Below, in pieces: positions 1 through 12,917 of a stretch of DNA of 64,000 nt. The stretch lies in the NCBI RefSeq assembly GCF_012273895.1, contig NC_052107.1, positions 434,001 to 498,000 of the forward strand, read 5' to 3'. Within the stretch, counting starts at the first letter, position 1. Every line of letters starts with the position of its first letter. The notes beneath the pieces are model-generated. The model worked only from the letters and a program-made list of their open reading frames with translations, did no database searches and was not told the origin of the DNA. This DNA is from Zerene cesonia (taxonomy: Eukaryota > Arthropoda > Insecta > Lepidoptera > Pieridae). Both the position numbers and the translations under genes were made by a program.

Positions 1-189
1 TCCTACTAATATTATAAATGCGAAATTTTGTAAGGATAAGGTGTTTGTTACTCTTTCACGCAAAAACTACTGAACCGATTGCTATTAAATTTGGTACATA
101 GACAGCTGGACAACTGGAATAACATATTTGCAACTTTTTATCACGTTATTCCTGCGGGATATGGACTGGAACCTGCGGGGCGCAGCTAG
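1..189 (+). mobile_element. Non-autonomous Helitron, H1 (Lep1-like), full length
   Basis: The copy starts with TC at the first base of the window and ends GGGGCGCAGCTAG followed by T. That is the 5'-TC...CTAG-3' structure of Helitrons, which insert between A and T without target duplication. The middle carries the family core 'aaaactactgaaccgattg'. The subterminal hairpin (CGCGG...CCGCG in better copies) is damaged here. It has no coding capacity, so it was moved by proteins from an autonomous element. The 5' flank lies outside the window, so the A at the target site cannot be checked. Confidence 0.85.
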
Positions 190-2518
190 TACTCGAAATA
201 ACGATTTGTTCTATCTTTGATTACCTAATTGTGAACTGATTTTCAATGTTAAATGTTCCCTTTCATTATAAAAAAAAACTAAATATTTCGTTAAGCATTG
301 CTTACTGATGCTGATTTTGAGTTCCATGAAACTGAAGTAAAACTTCTCTCAAATCGGTTCCTTCGTTTGGGAGGTACGATGAAATACACAAACGCATAAC
401 CTAACTATAACAAACAGCAGTCACTTTTCTGATGGACTAACCCATCAAGGCCATCTTATAAATAGAATATGCAGAATTAGTACTTAGCTACTAGAAGGCT
501 ATAGGAAAAACCACTTTATGGAGAAGTAGGGGAATGATAAGGGAAGTGTCCCTTCTTCCTTGTTACTAATCGTGATAGTACGATACATAAATATGCTACC
601 ACTGTCTATAGCCCCTGTAATTAAGATGACAATTAAAACATCTCACCGTGGGAATCACTGAGGAAATTTCATGTCGTTATGTCGAAGGAATAGAGTTCAA
701 ATTGGAAGATAACTTGATTAAAGGTATGATTACAGTGACAGACGTGTGAACGACTTCTGAAATTATGTAATAAGGGTTGTCGCATACTTGAAGATTTAAG
801 GGCATTCCAATAATTGATATGATGCTCATTGTTTTTGTTGAAATTTATTTGCTTATATGGAATATAACAAAATTAAGTAATTACCTCATACCTAGATTAT
901 ATAAAATAATTGTTAATTTTTACATTCACACAAAAAACTCTTCTAGGATATTAATAAATCAATATACTAAATTAAGAACATATTTAAATACGTTTTAGAA
1001 ACTTGGAACTTGAATTATTTTATTAAAAAAAAAAACCGGAATAAGTAATTATAATAAGTGTTTATAACGTACGTATTCATTACAAAATAGTCATCTTAAA
1101 AGTAACGAGCCCATAAGTATTTTTAGGATAGAAAATACAAAAAGTAATAATTGACAACCCTAGCTATGATCAAAGCTAAGGGGAGAAGCTGTAATGGTTC
1201 TCACGTCTTAAACTATTGATGTTTTAATGGAGAGCGATTTGACACATGATGCTTTACGTGTGAAAAAGTTCTCTTCTGAGTACCTACAACACACGTCCTT
1301 GTCTCTCATATAAATCTATTAATTTCTTTAAGAAATAGTTGTACAGAATGATACAGACCCTGACCTTCAAACTGGTGGTTAGTTTCTTCCCAGTATATCT
1401 TTATAAATATCTCCACCAGTACGCATTTCTTATAAATCAAATTTACCATTTTACATTCATTTACTTTCATCAAATATCTGCATATTATGATAATTCTTTA
1501 GCACGATAAAAAACTGAATTCCCATTCAAATCTAGAACATTCGAATTCAAACGTAAAAAAATTCATTGTATAAACATCTTATTAAACTTCATAGTCCATT
1601 CGCGTAACAGTAAACTTTTATATCGCAGACGATTTCATTAAAAACGTAGCCCATTTGAACGCCCCTACCTAACATCTTAGTTTCGTAAATATATGCAAAT
1701 TTTATTTTTAAAAAATCCGAGTGCTCGCCACATGTCGCCGGGCTGGGCATGAGGTTTTTTTATGTCCTTTATTGGCCTCCCCATGCAGGTCCACCTTTGC
1801 TAAATAGTATCTCATTTCGCCTTTATGCCATATTGTGGGTTATTGAATTTTTGTTGATGTTTTTTGATAAGCTTTTCAGAGATTTGACGTCCATTTTTAT
1901 GCGATTTTATTAAATTGACGGACGGCTTGACACGGGAAACGAATGATAATAAAATTGTCTATAACACGGAAATGTTTTAGTTCTATGAAACGATAGGTAT
2001 TAGCTATACATAATTCACGAAGCCTGTGCACACTCATGTCTTTTACTGTCCTATACCATCGCCAAGTTATTGTTTGACGTAAGAAATATACCTTGAAAAA
2101 CCCAGATATTAAAAATGTTTTATTGTTACATCATTAAAGACAAATATTCATAAAATTGAAATTATCACAAAACTTAATAACATAAAGGGTAGGTTTTATA
2201 TGTAGGTACTTAAGTTTTTTTTTTATTTGTCTATTATTATTTGGCCGAATTCATATAATTCAAAGTAATTCTTTATTAAAATATCCACGGCGTAATACAA
2301 AAGCTTAATAAAAGCAGAGGGACATTGAATGCAGCGGGTGTCCGGTTTACGAGTGGTGCCATAACAGTATCTATTTACCTGGCTTTGTCCATATTGCAGA
2401 TATAAAGACAATGTTTAGTTTGAATAGGATTTTATGCGTATACATAGTAGGTTACTGCTTTATAGTTGGCGTTATGTGATTTTATCATAAGGTGTTTGTT
2501 ATAAGTGTGTATTACGTA
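190..2518. other. A+T-rich DNA with no recognised gene
   Basis: I see no splice-bounded open frame, RNA gene or repeat with clear ends here. The open frames are short and A+T-driven. Confidence 0.5.
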
Positions 2519-2693
2519 CTAGTACAGTTCGGCCCGGCTTCGCACGTGGTACATATCCAGTCTATGTCAGTCAGAGAAGTTGCAGCTTTATCATCGTGAA
2601 AGAATTTTTGGAATTGCAGCAGTTTTTGCGTGATAACGTTACAAACATACAAAAATATAAAATCACCATTCTCGTCATAATATCCCTCAGTAT
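2519..2693 (-). mobile_element. Helitron-like element H2, degraded
   Basis: Read on the minus strand it ends GCCGGGCCGAACTGTACTAG, close to the H2 terminus. It keeps the internal block 'gttgcagcttt' and 'gaaagaatttttg'. The 5' end is eroded, so the right boundary is approximate. Confidence 0.65.
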
Positions 2694-3879
2694 ACTCTTC
2701 TATAAAATTCATGTCTAAATTATTTAAACTAGACCAATGTTACAGTATTTTGATCGGTAGATAATTTTCAACATACTCCAAATAAAATACTTATCTCATA
2801 TTTCGTCAAATCTATTTTATAATCGTATTCAGGAAGATACGATATTTATCGATAATAACATGTCTCATTTTCTACGAATGTCGCTATATTCTTTTTTTAA
2901 CATATTATATGTATTAAGTATATTCCAAGAATTATTTAAAAAAATGATATATTTCATATCACAGAGCAAATATTTGGCTACCCTTCTAAAGGATCCATGT
3001 AAATTTACAGTTTTATTTTAAAGGTTAAACCTTTCTCGGTATAAAAATAATAAATGCGGAGGGGCGCACTCGCTGTGGCGAAACATAAATATATAAGTTT
3101 GACCGCGAGGACGATACTCTACCTCGGTTAGGGTTGGCTTACATGGCCATTTCGTGGTCATTTATTTGCGTGGATGTTTGCAAGAAAAGGAATATGGGTA
3201 GACTTTTCGGTCAAATTAACACTTTAATTTGAGAGTTCCGTAACGTTACGTATTGTAGGTAGGAACTAATTATTAGAATTTTATAACAGTAATAATTTAT
3301 ATAAATAAATTTCAATTATTTCTAGAATGACAGAAAACACAGTATTATTATTGTAAACACCGTTTTAAATTTTGAAAATTGATTGCAAAATACCAATAAT
3401 TGACCAAATATTAGCCTAAGGGCGGTAGATTCGCTCACCACCAGGCGATTTACATGCTCGTTTGCCCACTCTCTTACTCTAATACAAAAAAAAATGGCTT
3501 CAAAAAACGAAATGCCAAATGTTACGGCACCATGTAATCCCTGCACGCTCCCAGCAATATTGTATCAAGTAGAAGTGTCCACGTACAGACGTGTTTGTAT
3601 GAAAAATATTCCAATAACCGCCCCCACCCCCCGGGGGTAAGGTGCTGCCAAGATGGCCACCGGGGTTAGCCACTTTGCAAATTGTGTGGATCGGCTACCT
3701 ATTGATGGCTTCTGATATAATAATGTACGGGAACGTCAATTTCTTTGTTTTTTTTTATGAAAAAAATGTGCTTTTAGGTTAAAAGTGGTCTTACGGATAC
3801 GGGAGGGGTAAAACGGGACTCTATTACTAAGACTTTGCTGTCTGTCTTTGTCTGTCCATCAGTAGTCGTAATTTAACGT
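2694..3879. other. A+T-rich DNA; weak retroelement trace near 3405-3500
   Basis: The stretch around 3405-3500 (gcaccaccaggcgattta-like text with 'ctcgtttgccc') resembles the 3' region of lepidopteran retroelements related to the 12918-13196 LINE piece, but it is too short and altered to delimit. A short G/C run lies at 3618-3640. No gene is supported. Confidence 0.35.
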
Positions 3880-4228
3880 AATTTTTATTGTGGGAGTCGA
3901 GCACGCTTCGGCACGAATTGGGCCAGCTCGCACCGGGGAAGTACCACACCCCCACAGAAAACCGGCGTGAAATAGTGGCATGCAACTGTGTTTCGTACGG
4001 TGAGTGGGGGAGCCGGAGGCCCGTTTCCTTTTCCTCACCCGTCCCAGTCCATTCTTTCTTTCCAGTCGTTAATCCATTCCTTTTCCCTTATCCCAAAAAA
4101 GCGGGTAGCGCATTCGCAGAGGCCTTACCTTTGCGAATGTTCATGGGCGGTGGTGATCGCTTACCATCAGGCGAACCACCAGCTCAGTTGCCCGCTATGA
4201 CATAAAAAAAAAAAAAAAAAAATTTTTA
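3880..4228 (+). mobile_element. P1 poly(A)-tailed retroposon, full-length copy
   Basis: An element of about 330 bp (3888-4220) opens with 'gtcgagcacgcttcggcac' just inside its left end and closes with an A run after 'gcccgctatgacat'. It is flanked by the 8-bp direct repeat AATTTTTA (3880-3887 and 4221-4228), consistent with target-primed insertion. I see no Pol III A/B boxes at its head, so it may be a LINE 3' end or a SINE of another origin. Two overlapping open frames run through it, but they are broken in the other copies, so I do not call a protein. Confidence 0.75.
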
Positions 4229-4365
4229 GACAGTTTATATTTTCAGAGACAATGAATGTCTGTTGCCGCTATAACAAAAAATATGAGGTTAAGCAACGGT
4301 TACAGCGGTTACAAATTTGATTGGAACTCATTATCTTATTTATAAGGAACCCTTAGTGTCGCACA

Positions 4366-4585
4366 GTGACCGCCTCTTTGGTACAGTGGTTAACGCGTGA
4401 GCGTAGAACCGAGGGGTCCTGGGTTCGATTCCCGGGACGCACAAAATAAAATGTCTCGGTTTGGCGGAAAGACAGACACAGAAGGCTGATCACCTACTTG
4501 TCCCTAAAGAAAATCGATCAGTGAAACGGATGTATATCATCTGCCCCATACCCCACTAGGGGACACGGGACTTCACTTTTTTTTT
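4366..4585 (+). mobile_element. S1 SINE (tRNA-derived), full length
   Basis: The head reads like a tRNA gene, with a B box (GGTTCGATTCC) and an A-box-like TGGTACAGTGG. A unique body ends CCCACTAGGGGACACGGG plus 'acttcac' and a T run. Target-site duplications agtgtcgcaca (4355-4365) and agtgtcacaca (4586-4596) differ by one base. SINEs of this type are transcribed by Pol III and copied by LINE enzymes. Confidence 0.9.
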
Positions 4586-4821
4586 AGTGTCACACATGCA
4601 ACTCGTACTGGTGATATGTCTGATTTTATCGCCAATTGGAAAAATGACGTATCTAATAATATTTAAACAACGGAGATTAAATGTTTTATTGAATGAAAAA
4701 GTAAATCACTTTTTTTCGACTTTATTCGCATCGGGGGCAGAATTACTTTTAATTTTATTCTCTACTTTTACATGTCTCGTCATAAATAATGTTCCATTCT
4801 CTTTCTCCTATATATTAATTA

Positions 4822-4989
4822 CTAGCTGATACCCGCTTCGTCATTCGCGTATATCGCGCGGTGTCCGGGTAAATGTAGCCTATGTGCTGATCCAGACTTT
4901 AATCTATCTCTCTACCAAATTCCATACAGAAAGATTAACAAACATCCATCCAGTCATACTTACAAACTTTCGCGCTTACAATGTTAGGA
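4822..4989 (-). mobile_element. Helitron-like element related to H1
   Basis: On the minus strand it starts TCCTAACATTG and ends AAGCGGGTATCAGCTAG. Length and end structure match the other Helitrons. The internal core is diverged but keeps the 'ttggtagagag' and 'aacaaacatcc'-type blocks. Confidence 0.65.
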
Positions 4990-6661
4990 TAGAAAATATT
5001 TCAAAATACTGCAAGAAAACCAGTGCTATAAAGCTAGTGCGGCAAGAATCCCTCAAAGGAATAAACAAGCTTAATCCAGGATAAAAGTGGGTATCGCAGG
5101 ATCTGACCGTGACCGGATATTAACACGCGAGCGCCCCTAGCGTCACTTCCGGTCACCTCACTATTATCATATTTCAGATGCTATCTGAGTGGATGCTGTT
5201 TTGTCCTGGCAGTGAAGGATGGAATGCTATATAGCTTGGTAGTTTGCTGTATCAAAGTAAATCAAGGCAAATGTACTAAGCGAAGTGATGCTCGCAATTC
5301 GACCTGATCTTTCCAAAGACCTCAACTGTACGTATTGCGATGTGATACTTTACTTTCATATATTGGTTATTATTACAATATGTAGAGAGTTTCTTAAAAG
5401 AGAATATATTTAAACAGTAACAAGAATCTGTGTGCAGATGTCCATTCAGAAAAAGTAGTGTAATCATAATTTTGTAATGTAATTTATTGGGAAATATGTG
5501 TTTAACTTGTTTATCTACTGTTATTAAAAAGTATAATCCACAACAAACGAATATCTCCATGATAGAAATGTGAGTAATCTATAAACAAATAAACAAGGGG
5601 ACAGTTATTAATACCAAAATTAGGTTTTTGTGTCTTTCACTTACAACGTTTACCTATAAAGTATATATAGATATCTTTAAAAGAAATTTATCGATTTCCT
5701 TGCTGATTTTTTGCGATAGAAGCGATAGTTCTAATCCGTGGTAGTTTTAGAAAATAACGATTAATAAATGCTTGTAAAGGCATATAAAGATTATAAAGTT
5801 TCGAGTTTCAGTTGAGAGAGTTTAGCGTATACCAATAAAACAGATCTGTAAATAGTTTTTAGCAATGAGCACGCAATCATTGCAAAACTAATTTGATCAT
5901 CACCAATCATCTGAAGCGTGGAATTATATACCACGTATGTAAAATTTGATATTTTCCTTCTTATCATATCGATAGCTGTGTAATGTGCCTTTTCAAACAA
6001 CGTCCGATAAAAGGCGCAATTCTTAATTTGATTAATTTTTCTCTGCTTTTTTAAATCGATTACTCTGTGGGTTTCGATTGACTTGTTTTTTTAGTATGAT
6101 AGAAAATTGTTGTCTTTGCATTTGGAGTACGACCTCCCCCATAGAAACGTCTTTTCTATACTATCAAGCTTTTCGTAAAAAAAACTATAATATAAGAAAG
6201 TAAGTTTTGTGTAAAATGTTAAATCAAAAAATGAAGCGCGATCATGGAATTTGTTACTCAGACTGAGGTAAGTCAAGAAATGCATTCATACGTGTTGTCT
6301 AAATTGATAGACGCATACAGTAATTACTGAATATTATTTACGTAGCCCAATTTTATTTTATTTCACACCCTATTGGTAGGTCTTAAAGATTATTTTAGTT
6401 CAGATGCATGTGCACATTCGTTACGCTGTAATTTGCTGAGGTAATTTGAACTATAACATTGCAATGTAAGGTATATTTCAGGTTAAATATATTAAGGGAT
6501 AGATCCTTTTGGATGCGTTTATCAATTATGCGGATGGCAACCGGACACTGAAATGAAAGCGACAATAAAAGGTAGACCGTTGATTGGTACAATCGAGTAG
6601 ATAGTTCATTTATATATTTTTTTCTAAAATCTATTAGTTTTGTTGTGTTTTTATCTAGATA
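4990..6661. other. A+T-rich DNA; one 9-bp inverted repeat
   Basis: GTGACCGGA (5109-5117) faces TCCGGTCAC (5148-5156) across a G+C-rich spacer. Otherwise only short chance frames are seen. The 94-codon minus frame near 5276-5560 has no recognisable domain or splice context. Confidence 0.45.
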
Positions 6662-6819
6662 CTTGCTGTTCGCTTCGGCTTCGTTCGTCATATATAGCCT
6701 ATGTCACTCAGTGAAATTGCAGCTTTCTAATGGTGATAGAAATTTTGAAATCAGTACTGTGATTTTTGAGTGAAAACATTACAAATGTGAAAGTTTTCTC
6801 CTTATAATATTAGTGTAGA
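6662..6819 (-). mobile_element. Helitron-like element H2
   Basis: On the minus strand it begins TCTACACTAATATTATAA and ends GCCGAAGCGAACAGCAAG; the last four bases are CAAG instead of CTAG. The internal H2 blocks are well kept. Confidence 0.75.
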
Positions 6820-7469
6820 TAAAAAAATATTCGTAATAATTATTTTAATTTCAAAAATGATTGTTTTCATATTTTTGGTATGCGGTATCCTTGTAGAGAA
6901 AATGCATAAAAATATTATGAGAAATAAACATATAGGGTGGTGAAAAATAATATAAATAATAGCTGGTGCTATAATTATGTAATATATTTAGATGCTTTAA
7001 TAAAAAAAATGCCCTTAATTTCATATACATACGGTATTTAAATATCAAATTAAGTATTTGTTTTCCAATACTAATTAATTGTTAGTCACAAAAATAGATT
7101 GTATACACGCAAGAATCCACCTAATGTATCTCAAAAATTGCACATAAAATTATGATTGCACTTAAGCAAATAAAGGTCAGAATTGCATATCCGCTTGTGT
7201 AAAGTTCAAGGCGGTCTGTGAGGTAAATGTACCTTTATTGAACAATTGACAGCATCCGCTGCGACCGTTGAACCTTCCGATAGAGGTATGTTATCATAAC
7301 GCTATTTATGTGTTTGATAATGCATTCGTTTTACATGAAATTATAAATAAGGAAAATTATAGTCTACGTAGAGGATATATATATATATAGGTACTCTTAA
7401 GTAATATAGAGTATGTTTGACAAATAGAAGGCTTGATATTTCACAACTGGCTTTTTTACGTCATTTGCG
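6820..7469. other. A+T-rich spacer
   Basis: Only A+T-rich unique-looking sequence with a short (AT)n at 7377-7389. No gene seen. Confidence 0.5.
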
Positions 7470-7770
7470 GCAATAAAGCTGATGGGTAGCCTTATGTTAA
7501 GCCACCACCCATGAACATTTAGAGAGGGGTACGGTCGATTTAAGTCTATACAAATAGATTGCCGTCTTTAAATTGGTAAGGGATTAAGAAGAAGGATTGA
7601 CGAGAGGAATGAAGGAATGGACTGCAAAGGAAAACAAAATGAAGATGGGCCTCCGGCTCCCCCACTCACCGTACAGAACACAGTAGCATGATATTTCACG
7701 CCGATCTTATCTGAGGGTGTGGTACTCACCCGGGCAAGCTGGCCCAATTCGTGCCGAAGCGTGCTCGACA
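7470..7770 (-). mobile_element. P1 retroposon, minus-strand copy without poly(A)
   Basis: The complement carries the P1 head 'gtcgagcacgcttcggcac' at its right end and the 'ggaggcccatcttc' middle. Its 3' part is diverged and the tail is gone, so the left edge is approximate. Confidence 0.7.
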
Positions 7771-8353
7771 TTTGAATATAATCCACTTTGATACAAACAG
7801 CGAAATATTAATATGATATTTCTTTCGACCAAACAAATATTAGCATAGAATATAGATTTAAGGGTTACTTATAGTCTAAATTTATATAAATTGCTTTTGT
7901 ATAGACATACATGTCCTCCCGTCGATTTGTTCCCGGTCAAAATTATTTATTTGCATTAAAAACAATATAAAGGACAAATGTTAACAAAGAAACAGTCATT
8001 TGAAAGTTCGAAGAGATGAAAGATGAGATTGAATCTCTTAAATTATCTTAAATTAGTATTGGCAAAATGCAATAATATATCACAATACATATATAATATT
8101 CAAGTATATAACGCGGTGCATAGTGCATAATGCAGATGGCACAATACCTCGGCCGGTGCGCACACGCATGATTGCCGCAATTGCTAGCAATCAGCGTCAA
8201 TTTAACCCCACCCCCCTCTAGCTTTCACTTCTCACCGGTACAGTCAAGCAGAAAATTTGTATCAAATTCATTATATACATTGGTATATTACAGATATTAT
8301 TTTAAAAATGTATAATTACTGTACCTACATGTTCTTACTAATTTATAGACACA

Positions 8354-8552
8354 CTAGCTTTTGCCCGCGGCTTCGCACGCGTTAATTCGGTGTAGTTTAA
8401 AAGATGTTATTATACCTATAAGCCTGCCTCTTGAATCACTTTATCTATTAAAAAAAATCCCATCAAAATCCGTTGGGTAGTTTTAAAGATTTAAGCTTAC
8501 ATAGAAGAAAAGGACAGAGAAAGCGACATTGTTTTATAGTATGTAGTGAAGA
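8354..8552 (-). mobile_element. Helitron-like element H3
   Basis: On the minus strand it starts TCTTCACTACATACTATAA and ends GAAGCCGCGGGCAAAAGCTAG. The terminal hairpin CCGCG/CGCGG type is visible. The same internal text recurs at 26701-26899 and in the split copy at 57346-58586. Confidence 0.8.
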
Positions 8553-9171
8553 GAGATTTTGTTTATTTGTACTAAATAAGCCTCAAAGTTTAATTGAATG
8601 AATTTTGAAAATTTACCAATGACATATCTTTTTAAATAATTGAAAAGAGAAAGCAGTAAAAAAATAATGAAGATGTTATGTTTCGGATAACATATTTCAT
8701 AAGAATAATCTTTTCATACTAACAAATATTTTCTGTAATATATGATGACTCATCAAGATTAAAATACCTATATTACTGATACACGAAACCAAAAAGTTTC
8801 CAAACAAAAAGATTTATAACCGATTTAAATATTTTCCTATTCCAAAACGTAAAACTAGCGCAAACACGTGGCGAATAAAATTATGTTAGAACAACAAGCA
8901 CACGGTTTTTGTTTATTATCTGTATCAAATTATAACGGTAATATAACTGTGAGAAAGATAAATTGGTTTAAACTCTAGTGGTTCAGTAGATTTCAAAAAT
9001 AGCTTTAAAGAATCAGATACAGTGCCATCTAGTTCAAAACTGAATAAAGCTTTATGAAAACTAGACAATTTTTATGCACATATGAATAAAATAAACGAAT
9101 TTTGACATAATGAGATGACAAGCTATACACAAAACGAAAAACTCGAGAACGGGTCGACTTATGGATAGCTT
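8553..9171. other. A+T-rich spacer
   Basis: No gene, RNA or bounded repeat recognised. Confidence 0.5.
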
Positions 9172-9182
9172 TTGTTAACTCT

Positions 9183-9481
9183 CATCATCAGCCCATACAT
9201 GTTCCCACTGCTGGGACATAGGCCTCCTATGAGGGTTCAGGCCATAATCCACCACGCTGGCCAAGTGCGGGTTGGCAGATGTCGTGTGTCGTCGAACATT
9301 TGATTCTTGGACATGCCGGTTTCCTCACGATGTTTTCCTTCACCGTTTTAAGCAGTGGTGATGTTATCCACATCTGCAGATAAATTGAAAAATCAATTTA
9401 TTTCCTGCACGCTCGCCCGGTCTCGAACCCCGACTTATCGATTTTGAAGTCCGAGATTCTCACCACTGAGCCACCACTGCA
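9183..9481 (-). mobile_element. S2 SINE (tRNA-derived), full length
   Basis: On the minus strand it opens with a tRNA-like head: A-box-like TGGCTCAGTGG and B box GGTTCGAGACC. It closes with 'gggctgatgatg'. The 11-bp target duplication ttgttaactct is perfect (9172-9182 and 9482-9492), which suggests a fairly recent insertion. Confidence 0.92.
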
Positions 9482-9494
9482 TTGTTAACTCTAA

Positions 9495-9563
9495 GGCATA
9501 AGAAAGGTTCTTATTGAGAGACAAAGCGTCCCACGGTTGAAGCCGAGACTGACGGTCCTAATA
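9495..9563 (+). mobile_element. Helitron H4 3' fragment
   Basis: The text 'aaaggttcttattgagag' and 'gttgaagccgagactga' matches the 3' part of the copies at 36636-36729 and 54110-54237. The 5' half is absent and the final CTAG is changed. Confidence 0.5.
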
Positions 9564-11783
9564 TCGTTATGTACCTTCCTAACTTCTTAATAAATTAATA
9601 GCTAAAAAATATGTTAATATGACTACTTCTAAAGCGTTTTTCATAATTTGTCATTCTATTATCCATCTAAAATGGAATATACAAAAGTGTGACCAACATA
9701 TCTCTATTGACAGATGCTTGTAAAAATTGCCACCTATGATCCCTAATCGTCTATTTTTAATCAGTATTGCAGTGTAATATTTAATATCAAAATATTGCAT
9801 AACAAATTTGTTAAAATCTAAATCGAGTTCTGTAGTGACTGGGTTCATGGCTAAGATGTTTTTATACTGACACATACCTTGTACTCGCTCTCAAATGGGT
9901 ATATGAAATTCAGGTAATTGCCTGATTCGTGTAGCGCAAAGAATCTACTTAAGTCATGAGAGTGAAAGAGATCAATTGAAGTTTTAAAATACAGTGCTTG
10001 TTGTATAAGTTGTCTTTTATTTTCAGACGCTATTGGTACTATCTTATACATATCTGTTCGAATAAGAGATATCTATATTATCTTATTATATGTATTATTT
10101 TAATATTCGCTTAATTTTGTATTCTATGTCATAATATTTCTTTATGATAAGGATAAGTTCGGAAAGGAATCCCTATTGTTTTGTACTGCGAGCAATCCAG
10201 TGGTTCGCTTGATAGTAAGTGATCATTATTTCCCGTGTTATTTACTAGTTGGTCTCCAAGAGAATGAGCATCATACTATTCGAATCCGATATGTAAAGAA
10301 ATCTTCCATAGACACCCACTTGGTGAAGCCATGAGCTATATCGGATTCTTAGCGACTAGTGAACTTAGCGAAAGCCCCACCGTGTTCCGAAGCGCTGCCG
10401 TTGACAATCTCCTGCTAGTCCCGCCCAGCAGATGCCAATTTCTGGACCTGTCTTTGTTCAAATCATAACTTTTAGGAGGAAATTGACCGTTTTTTTTCAC
10501 ACCAACTACTAACAATTAGATTTAATCATTTGGAACACAGGCCTTTGATATAATATAATGTAGAAATAAACACATTCACTCTAAAAGCGACCGCTTCAGG
10601 GATAAATCGCTATATTAAAGCAATGCTATTGTCCGAAGTAAGGTATGTTTCATTCGCGCGGCTACCTCTGGACGCGTGGCAAAGATTATCCAACGAATAT
10701 CACATCGCATTAAAAGTATTTTGAAGTAATTCAAAGAAAATCGGAAGGTACTTGTAACAAATTTGTAGATTTTCTTTTATTTCGTAGTGGCTCGAGTTGT
10801 AAGTAACTTAATAATACGTAAGAAAGTAATCACATAGAGTTTCGTTTCGTCGTACGTGAAAATTTAAGAGTGCATTAAAATTTTTAAATGCAAAAACAAC
10901 CATTTTTATATGTAAATAGCGTTAATATAAACAAAATGCATGTTAGTAGTGCATTATTATAATCGCATATACTTGCACGTGTCTAAATATCTTCCTAAGA
11001 CTATAAAGTATTTTACTATTCTAAACTAATAGAGTATATTATTTATCTGAAAACGACAGACACGGAATGAAATAGAGTCGCCGTCTCGTTATATTTTACT
11101 GTCTTATAATTTGTTATTTTGTTAGTTGACGTTTACGGTCTTTTATTATTTGGTAAATATATAGCAAGTTTGTGTATAGCACGCAATAATATTTGGTATA
11201 GATTAATTAAAATAAAATAACTGCATATCGTTTATTGCATGTCGTACTGGTATTAGAAATTTACTCTTCATCTTTGTTTATTTGAAATCCAGTTATTACA
11301 ATTTGTAATTATAATGAAATACATTTACAATGTGTATTTTAGGATTTAATAGGTCGGAATGTATGTTGTACATTTTTCCATTTGACAGCGGCAATGTTTG
11401 TAATATTAAGATCCGTCTAATGAAACAAATAATATTACCTAACCCTATTTAAATACTTTACAAATATTATAAATTATAGGATTCATAAGGAATAATAAAA
11501 TACAGTGTTCCTTAAGCATAATCTGCTAACATTACGTATTCAGAATTTATAAAATTTTGTGCAAAACATACAAACATTCAAATATCCAAGCATTATTGTG
11601 TAAATGTCGCATCTGTGTTATAATCTATGACCATATTTACCAAACAAAGCGTTTGCTTCGGCCACCCCGTATTGTCCATTCCCTCAGACCTATTGTTATT
11701 CTGACAGCCACCGTCACACAACCCTGCGGTTTTCAGATTTGGTTTGGGGATCTCTGAGTAAAGATATTGAGGTTATGATTTCA
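9564..11783. other. Mostly unassigned A+T-rich DNA
   Basis: At 10340-10410 the phrase 'ccccaccgtgttccgaagcg' recurs in changed form near 32800-32865, so an unnamed dispersed repeat is present. The rest holds only short frames of chance character. Confidence 0.4.
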
Positions 11784-11845
11784 TTATCTGAGTTGCTGTT
11801 GGTGATTTCTTTCAAGAAATAAATCACCAACAGCAACTCAGATAA
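11784..11845. repeat. Perfect 25-bp inverted repeat (hairpin)
   Basis: The arm at 11784-11808 is the exact reverse complement of 11821-11845, with a 12-base spacer (ctttcaagaaat). It is not explained by any repeat family seen elsewhere in the window. As RNA it would form a 25-bp stem. It could be a foldback element, a small-RNA hairpin or a local inversion product. Confidence 0.9.
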
Positions 11846-12089
11846 CCCAAGGGTTTTATTAGTTTTAATATGTGTAGTTTGTATAGTACTCAATAAGGTT
11901 ATAAATCTAGTTGTAAGGATTTATCTTCTATCAATTATAATTACTATAGATTGAAGTCATATAACTGAGAATTAATTAGAAGTGTTTGTTTACAAATGCG
12001 AATTATAATGCTGGTATAATTTATGAATATAGTAATTGAAATGATTTGATCCTGAAAATAGCACGAGAACGGGAGTCATAGGAGAAAGA

Positions 12090-12127
12090 GGTACATCAAT
12101 GCGAGCGAAGCCACGGGCGGGCACTAG
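12090..12127 (+). mobile_element. Helitron 3'-end fragment
   Basis: The text 'gcgagcgaagccacgggc' followed by 'gggcactag' and T is a Helitron-type terminus. No matching 5' end could be placed upstream. Confidence 0.45.
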
Positions 12128-12485
12128 TATGAAATATATGAGTGGATAAATGTAAAATTCCACCTAAAGTTTATTAGCGAGCCAGCAGAAGGATTACTCC
12201 ATAGAGCAATTACTCTGAGCTTCCTGTCGGGGCGGCATACACGAACCTATTTGATACTTTGTAACTACTTTATGAGTTATATTCATTGGTCTACTAAATT
12301 GTGTAGTCTATGACCGTTTACGTGTTGAGTGTGTGGTGTGATGCTGTGTGCGTGTGTGCGTGTATCCGTGTGGGTGTCCTTCAACAGGCGACCATTTCGC
12401 TGAAAATTCTGGTGATTATGGTGATCGCCCGCGGCCCAGCCTTAATGCCTACGTGAGGCCGTAAGTAAAAGAAGTCAGTACTGAG

Positions 12486-12680
12486 GTTTTTTTTTTTTTG
12501 TCATAGCGAGCAGCTGAGCTGGTGGTTCGCCTGATGGTAAGCAATCACCACCGCCCATAAACATTAGCAAAGGTAGTACCTCTGTGAATGCGCTGCCCGC
12601 TTTTATGGGGTAAGGGAAAAGGAAAGGATTAACGACTGGAAAGAAGGAATGGACTGGGACGGGTGAGGAAAAGGAAACGG
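12486..12680 (-). mobile_element. P1 retroposon, 5'-truncated
   Basis: A T run at 12486-12499 is the poly(A) tail on the minus strand, followed by the P1 3' part ('gtcatagcgagcagctgagc'). Similarity stops abruptly at about 12680 in the middle of the family sequence, the usual 5' truncation of retroposons. Confidence 0.75.
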
Positions 12681-12917
12681 TTATAACCGCAACACATCCA
12701 TAACCTAAACTCGAAACTCCTATGTTTTTTCCTATCCTACGTTTTTTTTCTTAGGTCTCGAACTACATATGTACCAAATTCCAGCTAAATCAGATTACTA
12801 GTTTAGGCGTGATGGAGACAGACAGACAGAGTTACTTTGGCATTTATATTATAACATTATAGTAATATATCCTTCGGATCGAGTAAGATACATATTATCA
12901 ATGGTAGGATATTCACT

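Noticed and set aside
3888..4205. 105-codon and overlapping 70-codon frames
   Set aside because: Both lie inside a P1 retroposon copy; the other copies have these frames broken, so no protein is supported.
4366..4445. tRNA gene from the A/B boxes of S1
   Set aside because: The stems do not close as a full cloverleaf, and the body and target duplications show that it is a SINE head. The same holds for the S1 copies at 21960, 42055 and 43028 and for all S2 heads.
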